Part shown: positions 23,386 through 31,731 of the stretch, one piece after another
Numbering within the stretch: position 1 is the stretch's first letter
Layout: the number at the start of each line of letters is the position of its first letter
Assembly: GCA_030838385.1 (NCBI GenBank)
Contig: JAUTWX010000032.1
Span: 1-36,119, forward strand
Direction: 5' to 3'
Origin: Acidobacteriaceae bacterium
GTDB taxonomy: Bacteria; Acidobacteriota; Terriglobia; Terriglobales; Acidobacteriaceae
DNA: 36,119 bases
The notes under the pieces: generated by a model
What the model was told of the DNA's origin: nothing
What the model saw: the letters and a program-made list of their open reading frames with translations, nothing else
Database searches by the model: none
Made by a program: the position numbers and the translations under genes

Positions 23386-24887
23386 GCGTTCGCGGCGAGC
23401 CGGTCGCCGAAGCGTACGCAGTCCTCGGCCAGCGCGGCGAAGTCATGCATCTGGCTGCGATGGTTGGTGATGGCCACGCGTACTGCGTAACGGCTGTCCA
23501 GCGTGGTGCTGGAGACGATGTAGCGGCCCGACTCCTGCAGTTCGATTACGAGACGCCGGTTCAGCGCATTCAGCGCGGGGTCATCGAGCTCCGGACGCCG
23601 ATAGCGGAAGCAGACGACGTTGGTCGGCCGCGGCGCAATCAGTTCGAGGCGCGGCGCAGCTTGGATGAGTCGTTCGAGATGAGCAGCCTGTTCCATATTT
23701 CCCGCGATGAGGCGCGAATACGTGTGGACGCCGTGCACCTGCAGCGACATCCACAGCTTCAGTGCGCGGAAGCCGCGGGTCAGCTCCACGCCGCGATCGG
23801 CGAAGGGCAGGCCACCGGCCATGATGCCACCCTCGGCTTCTTCGAGGTAGCTGGCCTGGGTGACAAAGGTAGCGGTGTGCAGGCTGGGATCGCGCACCAG
23901 CACACAGCCGATTTCGAATGGCAGATAGATCCATTTGTGCAGATCGAAGGCAAGCGAATCGGCCTGCTCGATGCCGCGCACCAGCCCTGCATATTCCTGG
24001 GTGAGGCGCAGCAGCGCGCCGAAGGCGCCATCCACGTGAAACCAGAGATCATGATTGCGGCAGAGGGCGGCGATGGCCGGCAGATCGTCGATGGCCCCAG
24101 TGTTCACCGTGCCGCAGTTGGCAATGACCACGGCCGGCCGATGCCCCGCGTCGCGGTCGCGCTGGATTTGTAACTCAAGCTGTTCTACATCGATCCTGTG
24201 CGCGTCTGTTACCGGGATGCGGCGGTAGGCGTCGCGACCCAGCCCCATCAGTTCGATCGCTTTCAAGGCCCAGGAGTGGGTCTCGGTCGAGCCGTAGATA
24301 AGAAGTTGCGGGTGAACGCAGCCCTGCAGGCCTTGCTTCCGGACGTCGTAATCGGCCTTGGCATGCCGTCCCACGGCGAGGCCGATGAGGTTGGCCATGG
24401 TTGCGCCGGTGGTCAGCAGGCCTGAGCTCTCCGCCGGCATACCCATCAGCTCGGCCAGCCAGCGCAGGCAAGCCGCCTCCATGACGACAGGTGCCTGGTG
24501 GCCGCCTGCTACGTGCGCGTTCAGCCCTGACGCGAGCATGTCGGCCAGCATGGCCAGCGGGGTGCCGGTGCCGCGCACCCAACCCCACGCCCGCGGGTGG
24601 CGGTTGCCAATGGTGTAGGGGACTAGGTGCTCGACGAGGGCGTTGTAGACCTCGGCTGCCGAGCGGCCATGGAGAGGTATGCGGCCGGAGAGTGCGATCG
24701 CAGACGCTTCGGGCAGCGGCCGCCACGCGGGCTGTTCGCGCAGGGTGGCCATGTCGTCGAAAGCGTCGTCCAGCATGCGATGGCCCAGCGCGCGCAGTTC
24801 CTGCCATTCTTCGGGCGTAGCTGGATCCAGCGTGGGCTGTTGGCGATCGATCTCTTCGCTGACAGAGGAGCGGGTGGGCAAGGGCAT
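23382..24887 (-). CDS. PLP-dependent group II amino-acid decarboxylase family protein
   Basis: A 501-residue cytosolic fold-type I enzyme of the aromatic-L-amino-acid/glutamate decarboxylase group. ATG 24887 is chosen because the conserved region begins shortly after it; the frame is open to 24941. Key segments are HPRAWGWVRGTGTPLAMLAD, GLLTTGATMANLIGLAVGRH (phosphate-binding), GSTETHSWALKAIELMGLGR, HVDGAFGALL with Asp286 contacting the pyridine nitrogen, and the Schiff-base lysine Lys318 in FDLHKW. The substrate is not identifiable; candidates are aromatic L-amino acids, but many relatives are aldehyde synthases or of unknown specificity. The stop overlaps yggS (ATGA), so the product and the PLP-homeostasis protein are made together. 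Confidence 0.9.
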   Translation of the reverse strand: MPLPTRSSVSEEIDRQQPTLDPATPEEWQELRALGHRMLDDAFDDMATLREQPAWRPLPEASAIALSGRIPLHGRSAAEVYNALVEHLVPYTIGNRHPRAWGWVRGTGTPLAMLADMLASGLNAHVAGGHQAPVVMEAACLRWLAELMGMPAESSGLLTTGATMANLIGLAVGRHAKADYDVRKQGLQGCVHPQLLIYGSTETHSWALKAIELMGLGRDAYRRIPVTDAHRIDVEQLELQIQRDRDAGHRPAVVIANCGTVNTGAIDDLPAIAALCRNHDLWFHVDGAFGALLRLTQEYAGLVRGIEQADSLAFDLHKWIYLPFEIGCVLVRDPSLHTATFVTQASYLEEAEGGIMAGGLPFADRGVELTRGFRALKLWMSLQVHGVHTYSRLIAGNMEQAAHLERLIQAAPRLELIAPRPTNVVCFRYRRPELDDPALNALNRRLVIELQESGRYIVSSTTLDSRYAVRVAITNHRSQMHDFAALAEDCVRFGDRLAANA

Positions 24888-25033
24888 AGACGGGAGACCT
24901 CGCGGATTTATATCGGGCGAGGCACGCCGAAGGGGTGTCAAACGCTCGGGTCCACGTCTCCGGATGTGGAGATCGTAGCGCCGTTCTTAAGAATACCGCG
25001 TCCGGTGGTCCGCAAGCGACGCAGACTGCCGCG

Positions 25034-26215
25034 TTACGCAGGTGACCGATGACGCTTCAGCTTCAGAAAAGGCTGCTCCAGCAGATGAAAGCTGCTGGCA
25101 CTGATGAGCATGGTCAGGCAGGTCACCGTGACCAGATACACCACTCCAGAGGCGACGCGGCCAGGAAATGTGTGGGTGATGGGGGGAAGCAGGTATGCCT
25201 TGAATGTGTCGTGGAGAAAGATGCTGTAAACGTAGATTCCGTAGCTGTATTTGCCGGCAATCCGCAGGGGGCCGATGCTGAAGAGACGCGAGGAGAACGA
25301 GGTGGGGTCGACAGCGATGGCAATGAGAGCCGCGCCCACTGAGCCGACCAGCGCAAAGGCGAAGAGATGTTCCATAGCGCCGCTGAAATGTCGCAGAGCA
25401 GAGATAGTGAAGAACGCCAGCATGACGGGAGTCACAACCCAGAAGATTCGCCGACCGATACGAACTGTCTCTTCCGGATGCGTCCGAAGCGCAAGGGCGC
25501 AAAACGCGCCGGCGCAGAGACCTTCCAGGCGGAGCGGCAACATCACGTAGCTCCACCTCGGGTTGAGGTGAAGTCCAAGAGCGACGAGTTTGAGCGCGAG
25601 GCTGGCGAAGAAGGCGATGAAGGCGATGCGCTTCAGTGTCTCGAGGTTGCGGATGCGCCATACCAACACTGGCCAGATCATGTAGAACTGTTCCTCGACT
25701 GCCAGCGACCAGAGATGGCTGATGGTGAACAGGCCGATCTGATTCAACCCCTTGAATGGGAAGACGAAATTCCCCGCGTAGAAGAGGTAGGCGAAGTTTG
25801 AGCGATACCAGGGATGGCGGAAGACGATGCAGTAGAAGAGGAGAAAGGCCCAGAGCCCGTAGTACAGAGGAAAGAGCCGAAGTGTGCGGTTGCGATAAAA
25901 GTTCAGCCAACGATGATTGGCATTGCGCATATCCCAGAGGATGCCGGTAATGAGGAAGCCGGAGAGCGCGAAAAAGATGTCGACGCCATAGGCGCCCCGC
26001 ATTTTCACCAGATTGATGAATCGCAGGACATGCGAGCTGGAGTTGCCCAATTCGCCATAGTGGAAGAGGAAGACGGCGATGGCCGCGAAGCCCCGCACGC
26101 CATCGAGCGCAGGAAGATGCCGCTTTCCCGCATGCGGAATACTCGGTGGCTGTTGCACCGGGGCGTCGTCAACCATCACAGTGCCGCCTGCAGATGCTCG
26201 GGGGAGATCCACCAT
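25034..26215 (-). CDS. Membrane acyltransferase, acyltransferase-3 (OafA/YrhL-like) family
   Basis: A 393-residue inner-membrane protein with about ten helices. The family signature HLPALDGVRGFAAIAVFLFH occurs just after a 30-residue N-terminal tail, followed by GAYGVDIFFALSGFLITGIL and the loop RNRTLRLFPLYY containing the conserved Arg. SHLWSLAVEEQFYMIWPVLV is the second classic motif. Members transfer acyl groups, often acetyl, onto extracellular sugars such as O-antigen, exopolysaccharide, peptidoglycan or glycolipids. No SGNH domain follows, so this is the short form. It lies at the end of the group 27818-25034, 94 bases after the gene ending at 26310. The acceptor substrate is unknown. 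Confidence 0.93.
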   Translation of the reverse strand: MVDLPRASAGGTVMVDDAPVQQPPSIPHAGKRHLPALDGVRGFAAIAVFLFHYGELGNSSSHVLRFINLVKMRGAYGVDIFFALSGFLITGILWDMRNANHRWLNFYRNRTLRLFPLYYGLWAFLLFYCIVFRHPWYRSNFAYLFYAGNFVFPFKGLNQIGLFTISHLWSLAVEEQFYMIWPVLVWRIRNLETLKRIAFIAFFASLALKLVALGLHLNPRWSYVMLPLRLEGLCAGAFCALALRTHPEETVRIGRRIFWVVTPVMLAFFTISALRHFSGAMEHLFAFALVGSVGAALIAIAVDPTSFSSRLFSIGPLRIAGKYSYGIYVYSIFLHDTFKAYLLPPITHTFPGRVASGVVYLVTVTCLTMLISASSFHLLEQPFLKLKRHRSPA

Positions 26216-26309
26216 GCAAGAAAATGCTCCTGAAATGATTCTGCCAGTTATGGATGCGCAGAGCGAGGCCAGGAGCGCTGGGGAACGGAAAGATTGGCGG
26301 GAAGGTGGC

Positions 26310-26840
26310 CTACAGGGCCTGGGTGAGGCGAGGCAGCAGGCCGGCGTGGCTGGTCTCGTAGAGCGCGAGCAGCCGCTGGCGCATCAGGTAGTAGGCAGCC
26401 GACGCTTCGTGGATATAGAAGGGAATGCGCAAGCTCTGGCGGTGCAGCAACATGGCCATCTCGATCTGTGTGATGGCCTTCTGCAGGCGCGCGGCGTCGC
26501 GGCGCATGATCTCTGCGACAACGGTGGCGTCCTCGAAGTTCCAGCGCTGCACAAAGATCGCGAGGTCCAACATTACCTTGGCATTGCGGCGCAGTCGAGG
26601 CAGGCCGTCTGCTCCGCCCAGCAGCCGCCACATGGCCTGGGGCTGCAACTCAAGCTGATTGCCGCGGGGTTCCAGATAGGCTTTCGCAATTTTTTCGAGA
26701 TCGGAGAAGTTGAGGGGCTCGATGCGCGCGAGCAGCATATTCCAGGTGGTTCTCTGTTGGGCTCTGCGGCGCAGAAAGAAGCGCAACTGAATCCCGATGA
26801 TTCCCAGGAGGAGGAATGCGACAGTAACGAGGCCGACCAC
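26310..26840 (-). CDS. Membrane-anchored helical protein of unknown function
   Basis: A 176-residue protein starting with GTG 26840, one base after the stop (TAA 26842-26844) of the seven-helix gene, with AAGGAG upstream, so coupled translation is likely. An N-terminal helix (VGLVTVAFLLLGIIGIQL) anchors it in the membrane and is followed by RFFLRRRAQQR, placing the rest in the cytoplasm by the positive-inside rule. The remainder is predicted mostly helical (FSDLEKIAKAYLEP; MLDLAIFVQRW; ATVVAEIMRRDAARLQKAIT), with no recognisable domain or catalytic motif. Proteins of this layout next to a seven-helix partner are known to me as unnamed acidobacterial genes. No function is proposed. Confidence 0.72.
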   Translation of the reverse strand: MVGLVTVAFLLLGIIGIQLRFFLRRRAQQRTTWNMLLARIEPLNFSDLEKIAKAYLEPRGNQLELQPQAMWRLLGGADGLPRLRRNAKVMLDLAIFVQRWNFEDATVVAEIMRRDAARLQKAITQIEMAMLLHRQSLRIPFYIHEASAAYYLMRQRLLALYETSHAGLLPRLTQAL

Positions 26841-26841
26841 T

Positions 26842-27618
26842 TTAATGAGACTCCTTCTCCGGGGTACCCAAAACTTCTGCGAGATCGTAACTTACTCGAT
26901 CGGCCACTTGCAAGACGGCTTCGCGGATTTCCGGCGGGAGCGATCCCCTTTCGGGTTCGTCCCGCCAGAGGGCGACGATCCAGTAGCTCAGGATGGACAG
27001 GTACACGACCATCCGCGCATGTTCGATTCCGAGGTAATGGCCGGACCTTCCCAAATATCCGTGCAGGAGTCCGATGACCAGGGCGACGGTCGCCCACACC
27101 ATCAAGCCGTAGCCGATCGACATCACGTGGGATCGCCAATGGAAGCCCAGCCGCTGAGACGTAAGGAGCACGAGGGTGAACATGCCGCTGACGATCAGAC
27201 TCGTGAACAGATCGCCGCGGATCTGCCAGACTCCGGCCACGGTGGGTGAAGTTGGATGAATCCACCAGACGATAGCAAATGCAATCACTCCCACCGCAAT
27301 GAGAGACGTCAGCCACGTTCCATGTTTCCCGAGCGGACCGCGGGAATGAAAGACTATGTGAGCCACCTCCGCGACGACGCCTATCTGGAGGAGCGCGTCG
27401 AGTCCTTCCGCGACCCAGTAAACCGTGGCGTAAACACGGTCAGAGCCGACGCGGTAGGCGAAGAAGTGCGCAATCGTACTGAGAACTGTGAAAATGCACC
27501 ACGAGGCGAGCATCGGAAAGGTGCGAAGGCGTCGCCTCAGGCACATCACGGCTACCAGCGCGGCGTTCAAGACAGGCCCCGCCGCCCAGAGCACGGTATC
27601 CAGGAAGGGGAGCTTCAC
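26842..27618 (-). CDS. Seven-helix integral membrane protein of unknown function
   Basis: A 258-residue membrane protein starting at GTG 27618 with GGAG eight bases before. About seven hydrophobic helices are visible, beginning near residues 8 (VLWAAGPVLNAALVAVM), 35, 65, 101, 132, 165 and 200. The intervening loops contain RRRLR after helix one and a cytoplasmic C-terminal tail of about 40 residues rich in Glu (PPEIREAVLQVADRVSYDLA). His residues in helices 2 and 3 and the HGYLGRSGH loop are notable but not diagnostic. It does not match a transporter or rhodopsin signature that I can name. It lies 35 bases after a small secreted-peptide gene and directly upstream of the coupled membrane-anchored protein. 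Confidence 0.78.
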   Translation of the reverse strand: MKLPFLDTVLWAAGPVLNAALVAVMCLRRRLRTFPMLASWCIFTVLSTIAHFFAYRVGSDRVYATVYWVAEGLDALLQIGVVAEVAHIVFHSRGPLGKHGTWLTSLIAVGVIAFAIVWWIHPTSPTVAGVWQIRGDLFTSLIVSGMFTLVLLTSQRLGFHWRSHVMSIGYGLMVWATVALVIGLLHGYLGRSGHYLGIEHARMVVYLSILSYWIVALWRDEPERGSLPPEIREAVLQVADRVSYDLAEVLGTPEKESH

Positions 27619-27653
27619 TGTTGCAACTCCTATCCTGGTCAGTATCTATCAGC

Positions 27654-27818
27654 TCACAAGCCGAGGAACGACAAAAACGAGTTGATCGCGTTGATGGTAG
27701 TGACGATCAATCCCTTGGGCGGAGGATTCGTGCCCCCGGGCATTTCCGCGAAGGCAGAGCCTGTGGTTGCGGCGAGGAGGGCTGCGGAAAGGGCGAGGTT
27801 GCGGAATGTGCGTGACAT
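27654..27818 (-). CDS. Short secreted peptide, 54 residues
   Basis: A small gene with ATG 27818 and GGGAG eight bases upstream. The first 24 residues (MSRTFRNLALSAALLAATTG then SAFA) are a textbook signal peptide with an A-x-A cleavage site. The predicted mature peptide is only 30 residues: an N-terminal Pro/Gly/Asn part (EMPGGTNPPPKG) and a C-terminal hydrophobic segment (LIVTTINAINSFLSFLGL) that could be an amphipathic or membrane-inserting helix. It lies 35 bases before the seven-helix gene on the same strand. It has no Cys and no lipobox. A membrane-associated, signalling or antimicrobial-type peptide is possible, as is an extracellular small protein of other purpose. Confidence 0.68.
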   Translation of the reverse strand: MSRTFRNLALSAALLAATTGSAFAEMPGGTNPPPKGLIVTTINAINSFLSFLGL

Positions 27819-27968
27819 GGTTGAGGCTCCCGGGCGCAGATGCGCTCCAAGAAGCGTAACGAAAGTGCAGCAAAGTGGGATAGGGGAATTACCGGAGGGA
27901 TATCGGTAACTAATGCTTTGCTTGCCACAAAAGCTGCCTAGAATCCGCAACGGCACGTTGTGCCCCCT

Positions 27969-28904
27969 TTATCGCCCCTGTTCCTCCAGGTACTTTTCGG
28001 CCTCCAAAGCCGCCGCGCACCCCGATCCGGCGGCTGTGATCGCCTGCCGGTAGCGCCGGTCCTGCACATCGCCGCAGGCAAAGACGCCTTCTACCCGGGT
28101 GTGTACGTCGTCATGGGTAACCACATAGCCGTCGCTGTCGAGCTCGATCTGGCCGACGAAGGGTTTGGTATTGGGCTCGTGGCCGATGCCCAGGAACATG
28201 CCGGTAACCGGAAGCGTGGAGACGATTCCGGTCTTGACATGTTGCAGGCGAAGGCCAGTCACTTCCTTATGCTCGACGCCGAGAACTTCCTCAACTAGCA
28301 CATTCGAAACGAATTCTATCGTCTCGTGGGCCCGGGCCCGTTCCAGCATGATGTGCGAGGCGCGATAATTGTCCGAGCGATGCAGAACGTAGACCTTGCT
28401 GGCGAAGCGAGTCAGGAAAAGCGCCTCCTCCATGGCTGAATCGCCGCCGCCGATGACGGCGATCTCCTTGCCGGAGAAGAAGAAGCCGTCGCAGGTGGCG
28501 CAGGAGGAGACGCCATGGCCGATCAGCGCCTGCTCGGAGGGCAGGCCCAGCCAGCGCGCGGAGGCTCCGCTGGCGATGATGAGCGTGCGGGTGCGGACGG
28601 TCTCCGACCCAAGATTGAGGGCGAAGGGTCGCTGAGACAGGTCGGCAGAGACCAGGTGGGCCATACGGAACTCCGCGCCGAAGCGGGCGGCCTGTTTTTT
28701 CATGTTCTCGATGAGGTCGGGGCCTTGAATGCCCTCCGGCCAGCCGGGAAAGTTCTCCACCAGCGTGGTGATGGAGAGCTGGCCGCCCGGCTCATGGCCC
28801 TCGAGCACCAGCGGTTTCAAATTGGCGCGGGCGGTGTAGATGGCTGCGGTGAGCCCGGCGCAGCCGGAACCCAGGATGACTGTGTCACGAACAATGTCTG
28901 TCAT
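27969..28904 (-). CDS. trxB: Thioredoxin-disulfide reductase
   Basis: A 311-residue cytosolic flavoenzyme transferring electrons from NADPH to thioredoxin. The start ATG 28904 (MTDIVRDTVILGSGCAGLTA) gives a standard-length protein; the frame is open upstream to 29300 but overlaps the divergent 66-residue gene. Features are the FAD-binding GSGCAGLTAA with Cys15 in place of the usual Pro, EPGGQL, the redox motif C135-A-T-C138, the NADPH-binding GGGDSAMEEALFLT, HRSDNYRAS and the C-terminal FAD motif VFACGDVQDRRYRQAITAAG. The GSGCAG variant is seen in several phyla and is not expected to abolish function. A TAGAAT element at 28927-28932 on the minus strand is a possible -10. Thioredoxin itself is not in the window. 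Confidence 0.95.
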   Translation of the reverse strand: MTDIVRDTVILGSGCAGLTAAIYTARANLKPLVLEGHEPGGQLSITTLVENFPGWPEGIQGPDLIENMKKQAARFGAEFRMAHLVSADLSQRPFALNLGSETVRTRTLIIASGASARWLGLPSEQALIGHGVSSCATCDGFFFSGKEIAVIGGGDSAMEEALFLTRFASKVYVLHRSDNYRASHIMLERARAHETIEFVSNVLVEEVLGVEHKEVTGLRLQHVKTGIVSTLPVTGMFLGIGHEPNTKPFVGQIELDSDGYVVTHDDVHTRVEGVFACGDVQDRRYRQAITAAGSGCAAALEAEKYLEEQGR

Positions 28905-28984
28905 GATCTCTATCTGTGCATCTTTGATTCTAATCGAGTAAAAACGACTCCGCGGCGCTCGGCTGCGAAGAGAAGGGGTGAAGA

Positions 28985-29185
28985 ATGGCGGATCTGGTCC
29001 TGGTCTATGGAATGCGGCTGCTGCCGGCAGATGAGGTAAAGCAGGTCGGCGCGGCTCCTGTGACGCTGAACAATGGCAATGAGGCGCAGGTGACCATGCA
29101 CGTGCTGGAGGGCTCACGGGAGCAGATTGAGAACCAGTTGAAGCAGAGCATCGATGCCTTCTTCGATTTCTATCCTGAGATTTGA
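28985..29185 (+). CDS. Small protein of unknown function, 66 residues
   Basis: A cytosolic 66-residue protein divergent from trxB, starting ATG 28985 with AGAAGGGG seven bases upstream. Composition is ordinary: MADLVLVYGMRLLPADEVKQ, VTLNNGNEAQVTMHVLEGSR and a C-terminal helix QIENQLKQSIDAFFDFYPE. No signal peptide, Cys or metal motif is present. I recognise no family. Its ribosome binding site and protein-like residue use make it a real gene candidate; the stop overlaps a TTG-initiated frame of the next gene, but that next gene's better start is 53 bases further on. Confidence 0.6.
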   Translation: MADLVLVYGMRLLPADEVKQVGAAPVTLNNGNEAQVTMHVLEGSREQIENQLKQSIDAFFDFYPEI

Positions 29186-29238
29186 ATGCTGCGTCAGCGG
29201 GCCACGGATGCATCTTCTGCGAGCAGTACGGAGCGGCG

Positions 29239-30036
29239 ATGAAGGCTTTAAAGATGGGGAAGCGTTGGGCAGTTGTGGCGGCAGCGATGGCGCTGACCAT
29301 GGGAGCGCTTCAGCTCAACGCGCAGGAGCAGAGTGCCGCCCGGAATGCTGACGTCCAGAGCGCCGATCGAGTGCAGCCGCAGCCGACGGCCGAGGACGTG
29401 CTGGCGTCGCTCGTGCACCACTCTGCCGTAATCTTCGCGGGTGCGGTTTATGCCATTCGCATGCCGCGGGGCATGGCGGGGGCGAGCGGAGTCAACGGCG
29501 GAGTTCCCAGTTCGCATCCGGATGCTGTCGATGTGGAATTCCAGGTGAACATGGGGATTCGAGGCGCATCGATCGGCAGCAATTATGTGGTGCGCATGCC
29601 AGCGTCGACATGGCAGCAGGCGCCTTCATTCGCGCTGCATGAGCGCGTGGTTGCGTTCCTGAGGGCGGCAGACGCTGCAGGCTTTGCGGGACCGGTAGAA
29701 GGCGAGGCCGACCTGCCAGGGATGGACCTTGGCGTCATGCCGCTGGATGACTCCAATCAGGTGGACCTGAGCCGGTTGCAACGCTTGGTGACCCGAAAGA
29801 CGATCACGCAGGCGACGATGCTTCCACCCGCCGGCCCGGCCCAGGCCCCGTCTGTGACCGATGTGACTACAGAGCAGGGGCAAGATACGTTGATCTCCGG
29901 CTCCAACGAGGGAAGAATGCCGGAGCTGCGCAACAACACGGTGCCTTTTCTGGCCCTGGTGCGGGATGTGTCGGTGTTGAGCGCGGCCGAAGGTCAGCAG
30001 GGGAATGCCTCGGCGGCGAGCGCGGCAACAAAGTAG
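29239..30036 (+). CDS. Secreted protein of unknown function
   Basis: A 265-residue exported protein. ATG 29239 is chosen over TTG 29182 because GGAG (29230-29233) sits five bases before it and the signal peptide (KMGKRWAVVAAAMALTMGAL then QLNAQ) then starts at the N-terminus. The mature part contains a beta-rich segment: VHHSAVIFAGAVYAIRM, AVDVEFQVNMGIRGASIGSN and ALHERVVAFLRAADAAGFAG, which resembles unnamed acidobacterial secreted proteins with a strand-loop layout of small beta barrels. The C-terminal third is Pro/Thr/Gln-rich and probably unstructured. No active-site motif is recognised. It follows the 66-residue gene and precedes the NADH dehydrogenase gene by 64 bases. Confidence 0.72.
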   Translation: MKALKMGKRWAVVAAAMALTMGALQLNAQEQSAARNADVQSADRVQPQPTAEDVLASLVHHSAVIFAGAVYAIRMPRGMAGASGVNGGVPSSHPDAVDVEFQVNMGIRGASIGSNYVVRMPASTWQQAPSFALHERVVAFLRAADAAGFAGPVEGEADLPGMDLGVMPLDDSNQVDLSRLQRLVTRKTITQATMLPPAGPAQAPSVTDVTTEQGQDTLISGSNEGRMPELRNNTVPFLALVRDVSVLSAAEGQQGNASAASAATK

Positions 30037-30100
30037 CGCGCGAAGCCCGGACCGCTTGCCGCGCATCTCTCAGGCATAGGCTGTGAGCGCAGGAGCGATG

Positions 30101-31567
30101 ATGACCTCTACGAATGAACAGAGCGCAGTGAAGACGCCCGCGCGGCCGCGGGTGGTGGTGCTGGGGGCGGGCTTCGCGGGACTGAATGCAGCGCTGGCGC
30201 TGGGCGATATGGCCGTAGATGTAACGGTGATCGACCGCCGCAATCACCACACCTTCCAGCCGCTGCTCTATCAGGTGGCCGTAGGCGTCTTGTCCCCGGC
30301 CGATATTTCGAAGCCCATCCGCACGGTTCTGCGGCACAAGAAAAACACGGAAGTCCTGATGGACGAGGTGGTCGGCATCGATACCGCGCAGCAGTATGTG
30401 CAGCTGCGCAGTAATGCAAAGATTGACTACGACTACCTGGTCCTGGGAACGGGCTCGACCCACAGTTATTTCGGCAACGATAGCTGGGCAAAGCTCGCGC
30501 CCGGTCTGAAGACTCTGGAGGACGCCCGGGAGATGCGGCGGCGCATCATGCTGGCGTACGAACTCGCCGAGCGGGAAGCGGTGGAGACGGGATTGCATCC
30601 GCCGCTGAACTTCGTGATTGTCGGCGGCGGCCCAACAGGCGTTGAGTTGGCGGGGGCCATTCGCGATATCGCCAGCCTTTATATGAGGGAGGACTATCGG
30701 CACATCGACACCACGAAGTCGCGCGTGCTCCTGATAGAGGGTGGTCCGCACATCCTGCCCTCCTACCCTGCGGATTTGCAGAAGAAAGCCGTCGAACAGT
30801 TGAACGAGCTTGGCGTTGAGAGCCTGACCAGCAAGGTAGTGACGGATATTCAACCGGGCTACGTGATCGTGGGCAAGGCGCCGAACAGCGAGCGCTTCGA
30901 GTCGCTCGTGACATTGTGGGCGGCAGGCGTGCAAGCGTCCCCCCTGGGAAAGATGCTCGGTCTGCCGGTGAATCGGCGCGGCGCCGTGACCGTAGACCAA
31001 TACTTGAATCCGCCGGGCTTGCGAAATGTTTTTATCTGCGGCGATCTCGCGGATGTGACCGAGAACGGCAAACCGATTCCCGGTGTGGCGCAACCCGCGA
31101 TGCAGATGGGCACGCAGGCGGCCCACATGATCGAGGCCGACATGGAGGGCAGACCACGCAAGCCATTCCACTACTTCGACAAGGGAGACATGGCGACGAT
31201 CGGCCGCAACCGGGCCGTTGCCGACGTCAAGTGGCCATTCAACGCACACTGGAGCGGATTTATCGCGTGGGTGACCTGGCTGACGGTGCACATATTTTTT
31301 CTGGTGGGCTTCCGCAACCGCATCCTCGTGATGGTGCAGTGGGCGTGGACCTACCTGACGCTGGGCCACGGAGCGCGGCTGATCATGGGCAATCAGAGAC
31401 TGCCGGGATGGAACGCATTGGCGCCGGGACGAATACCCCTCCAGCAGGGGCCGCTTGACCTGGCCTCACCCGCGCACTTCGATCCGGCCGATGACCTGAG
31501 TCCGCAGCAGGTTGCAACGCAGCTCCCGAATCCTGACAGAAAGGCCTCCCAGAAAGCGTCCGCCTAG
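30101..31567 (+). CDS. Type II NADH:quinone oxidoreductase (NDH-2) family
   Basis: A 488-residue membrane-associated flavoprotein oxidising NADH and reducing the quinone pool without proton pumping. The start is set at ATG 30101, five bases after AGGAG (30091-30095); ATG 30098 and GTG 30083 are alternatives. Features are the FAD-binding VVVLGAGFAGLNAALAL, the ring segment NHHTFQPLLYQVAVGVLSPA, the NADH-binding VIVGGGPTGVELAGAIRDIA and the C-terminal FAD contact VFICGDLADVTENGKPIPGV with AQPAMQMGTQAAHMI. A C-terminal hydrophobic stretch (FIAWVTWLTVHIFFLVGF) is the membrane association region typical of bacterial NDH-2. It is divergent from nothing nearby and reads with the preceding secreted-protein gene. 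Confidence 0.93.
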   Translation: MTSTNEQSAVKTPARPRVVVLGAGFAGLNAALALGDMAVDVTVIDRRNHHTFQPLLYQVAVGVLSPADISKPIRTVLRHKKNTEVLMDEVVGIDTAQQYVQLRSNAKIDYDYLVLGTGSTHSYFGNDSWAKLAPGLKTLEDAREMRRRIMLAYELAEREAVETGLHPPLNFVIVGGGPTGVELAGAIRDIASLYMREDYRHIDTTKSRVLLIEGGPHILPSYPADLQKKAVEQLNELGVESLTSKVVTDIQPGYVIVGKAPNSERFESLVTLWAAGVQASPLGKMLGLPVNRRGAVTVDQYLNPPGLRNVFICGDLADVTENGKPIPGVAQPAMQMGTQAAHMIEADMEGRPRKPFHYFDKGDMATIGRNRAVADVKWPFNAHWSGFIAWVTWLTVHIFFLVGFRNRILVMVQWAWTYLTLGHGARLIMGNQRLPGWNALAPGRIPLQQGPLDLASPAHFDPADDLSPQQVATQLPNPDRKASQKASA

Positions 31568-31731
31568 GCGACGAGCGCTTCTTCGCCGCGAAACCAAAAA
31601 GGCATTCGCTCCCGTTTGCTGGCGAACCTCTTTGCCGATGCCGCCGCAAGGCCGCATCTTGCCAGCCGAAAAGTGAAGATTTCCGGATATGATCGTGCCG
31701 CTGCCCTTTGAACATCATCTGGGGGAACTTC

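Noticed and set aside
24987-25910. Minus-strand frame of 307 codons overlapping the acyltransferase
   Set aside because: Same-strand frame-shifted shadow of the acyltransferase gene; Ser/Arg/His-rich with no helices or motifs.
28905-29300. N-terminal extension of trxB to 29300
   Set aside because: The extra 132 residues are not thioredoxin-reductase-like and would overlap the divergent 66-residue gene and the predicted promoter region.
29867-31369. Minus-strand open frame of 500 codons opposite the NDH-2 gene
   Set aside because: Antisense to a confidently identified gene with conserved FAD/NAD motifs; its His/Arg/Gln-rich translation is not protein-like.
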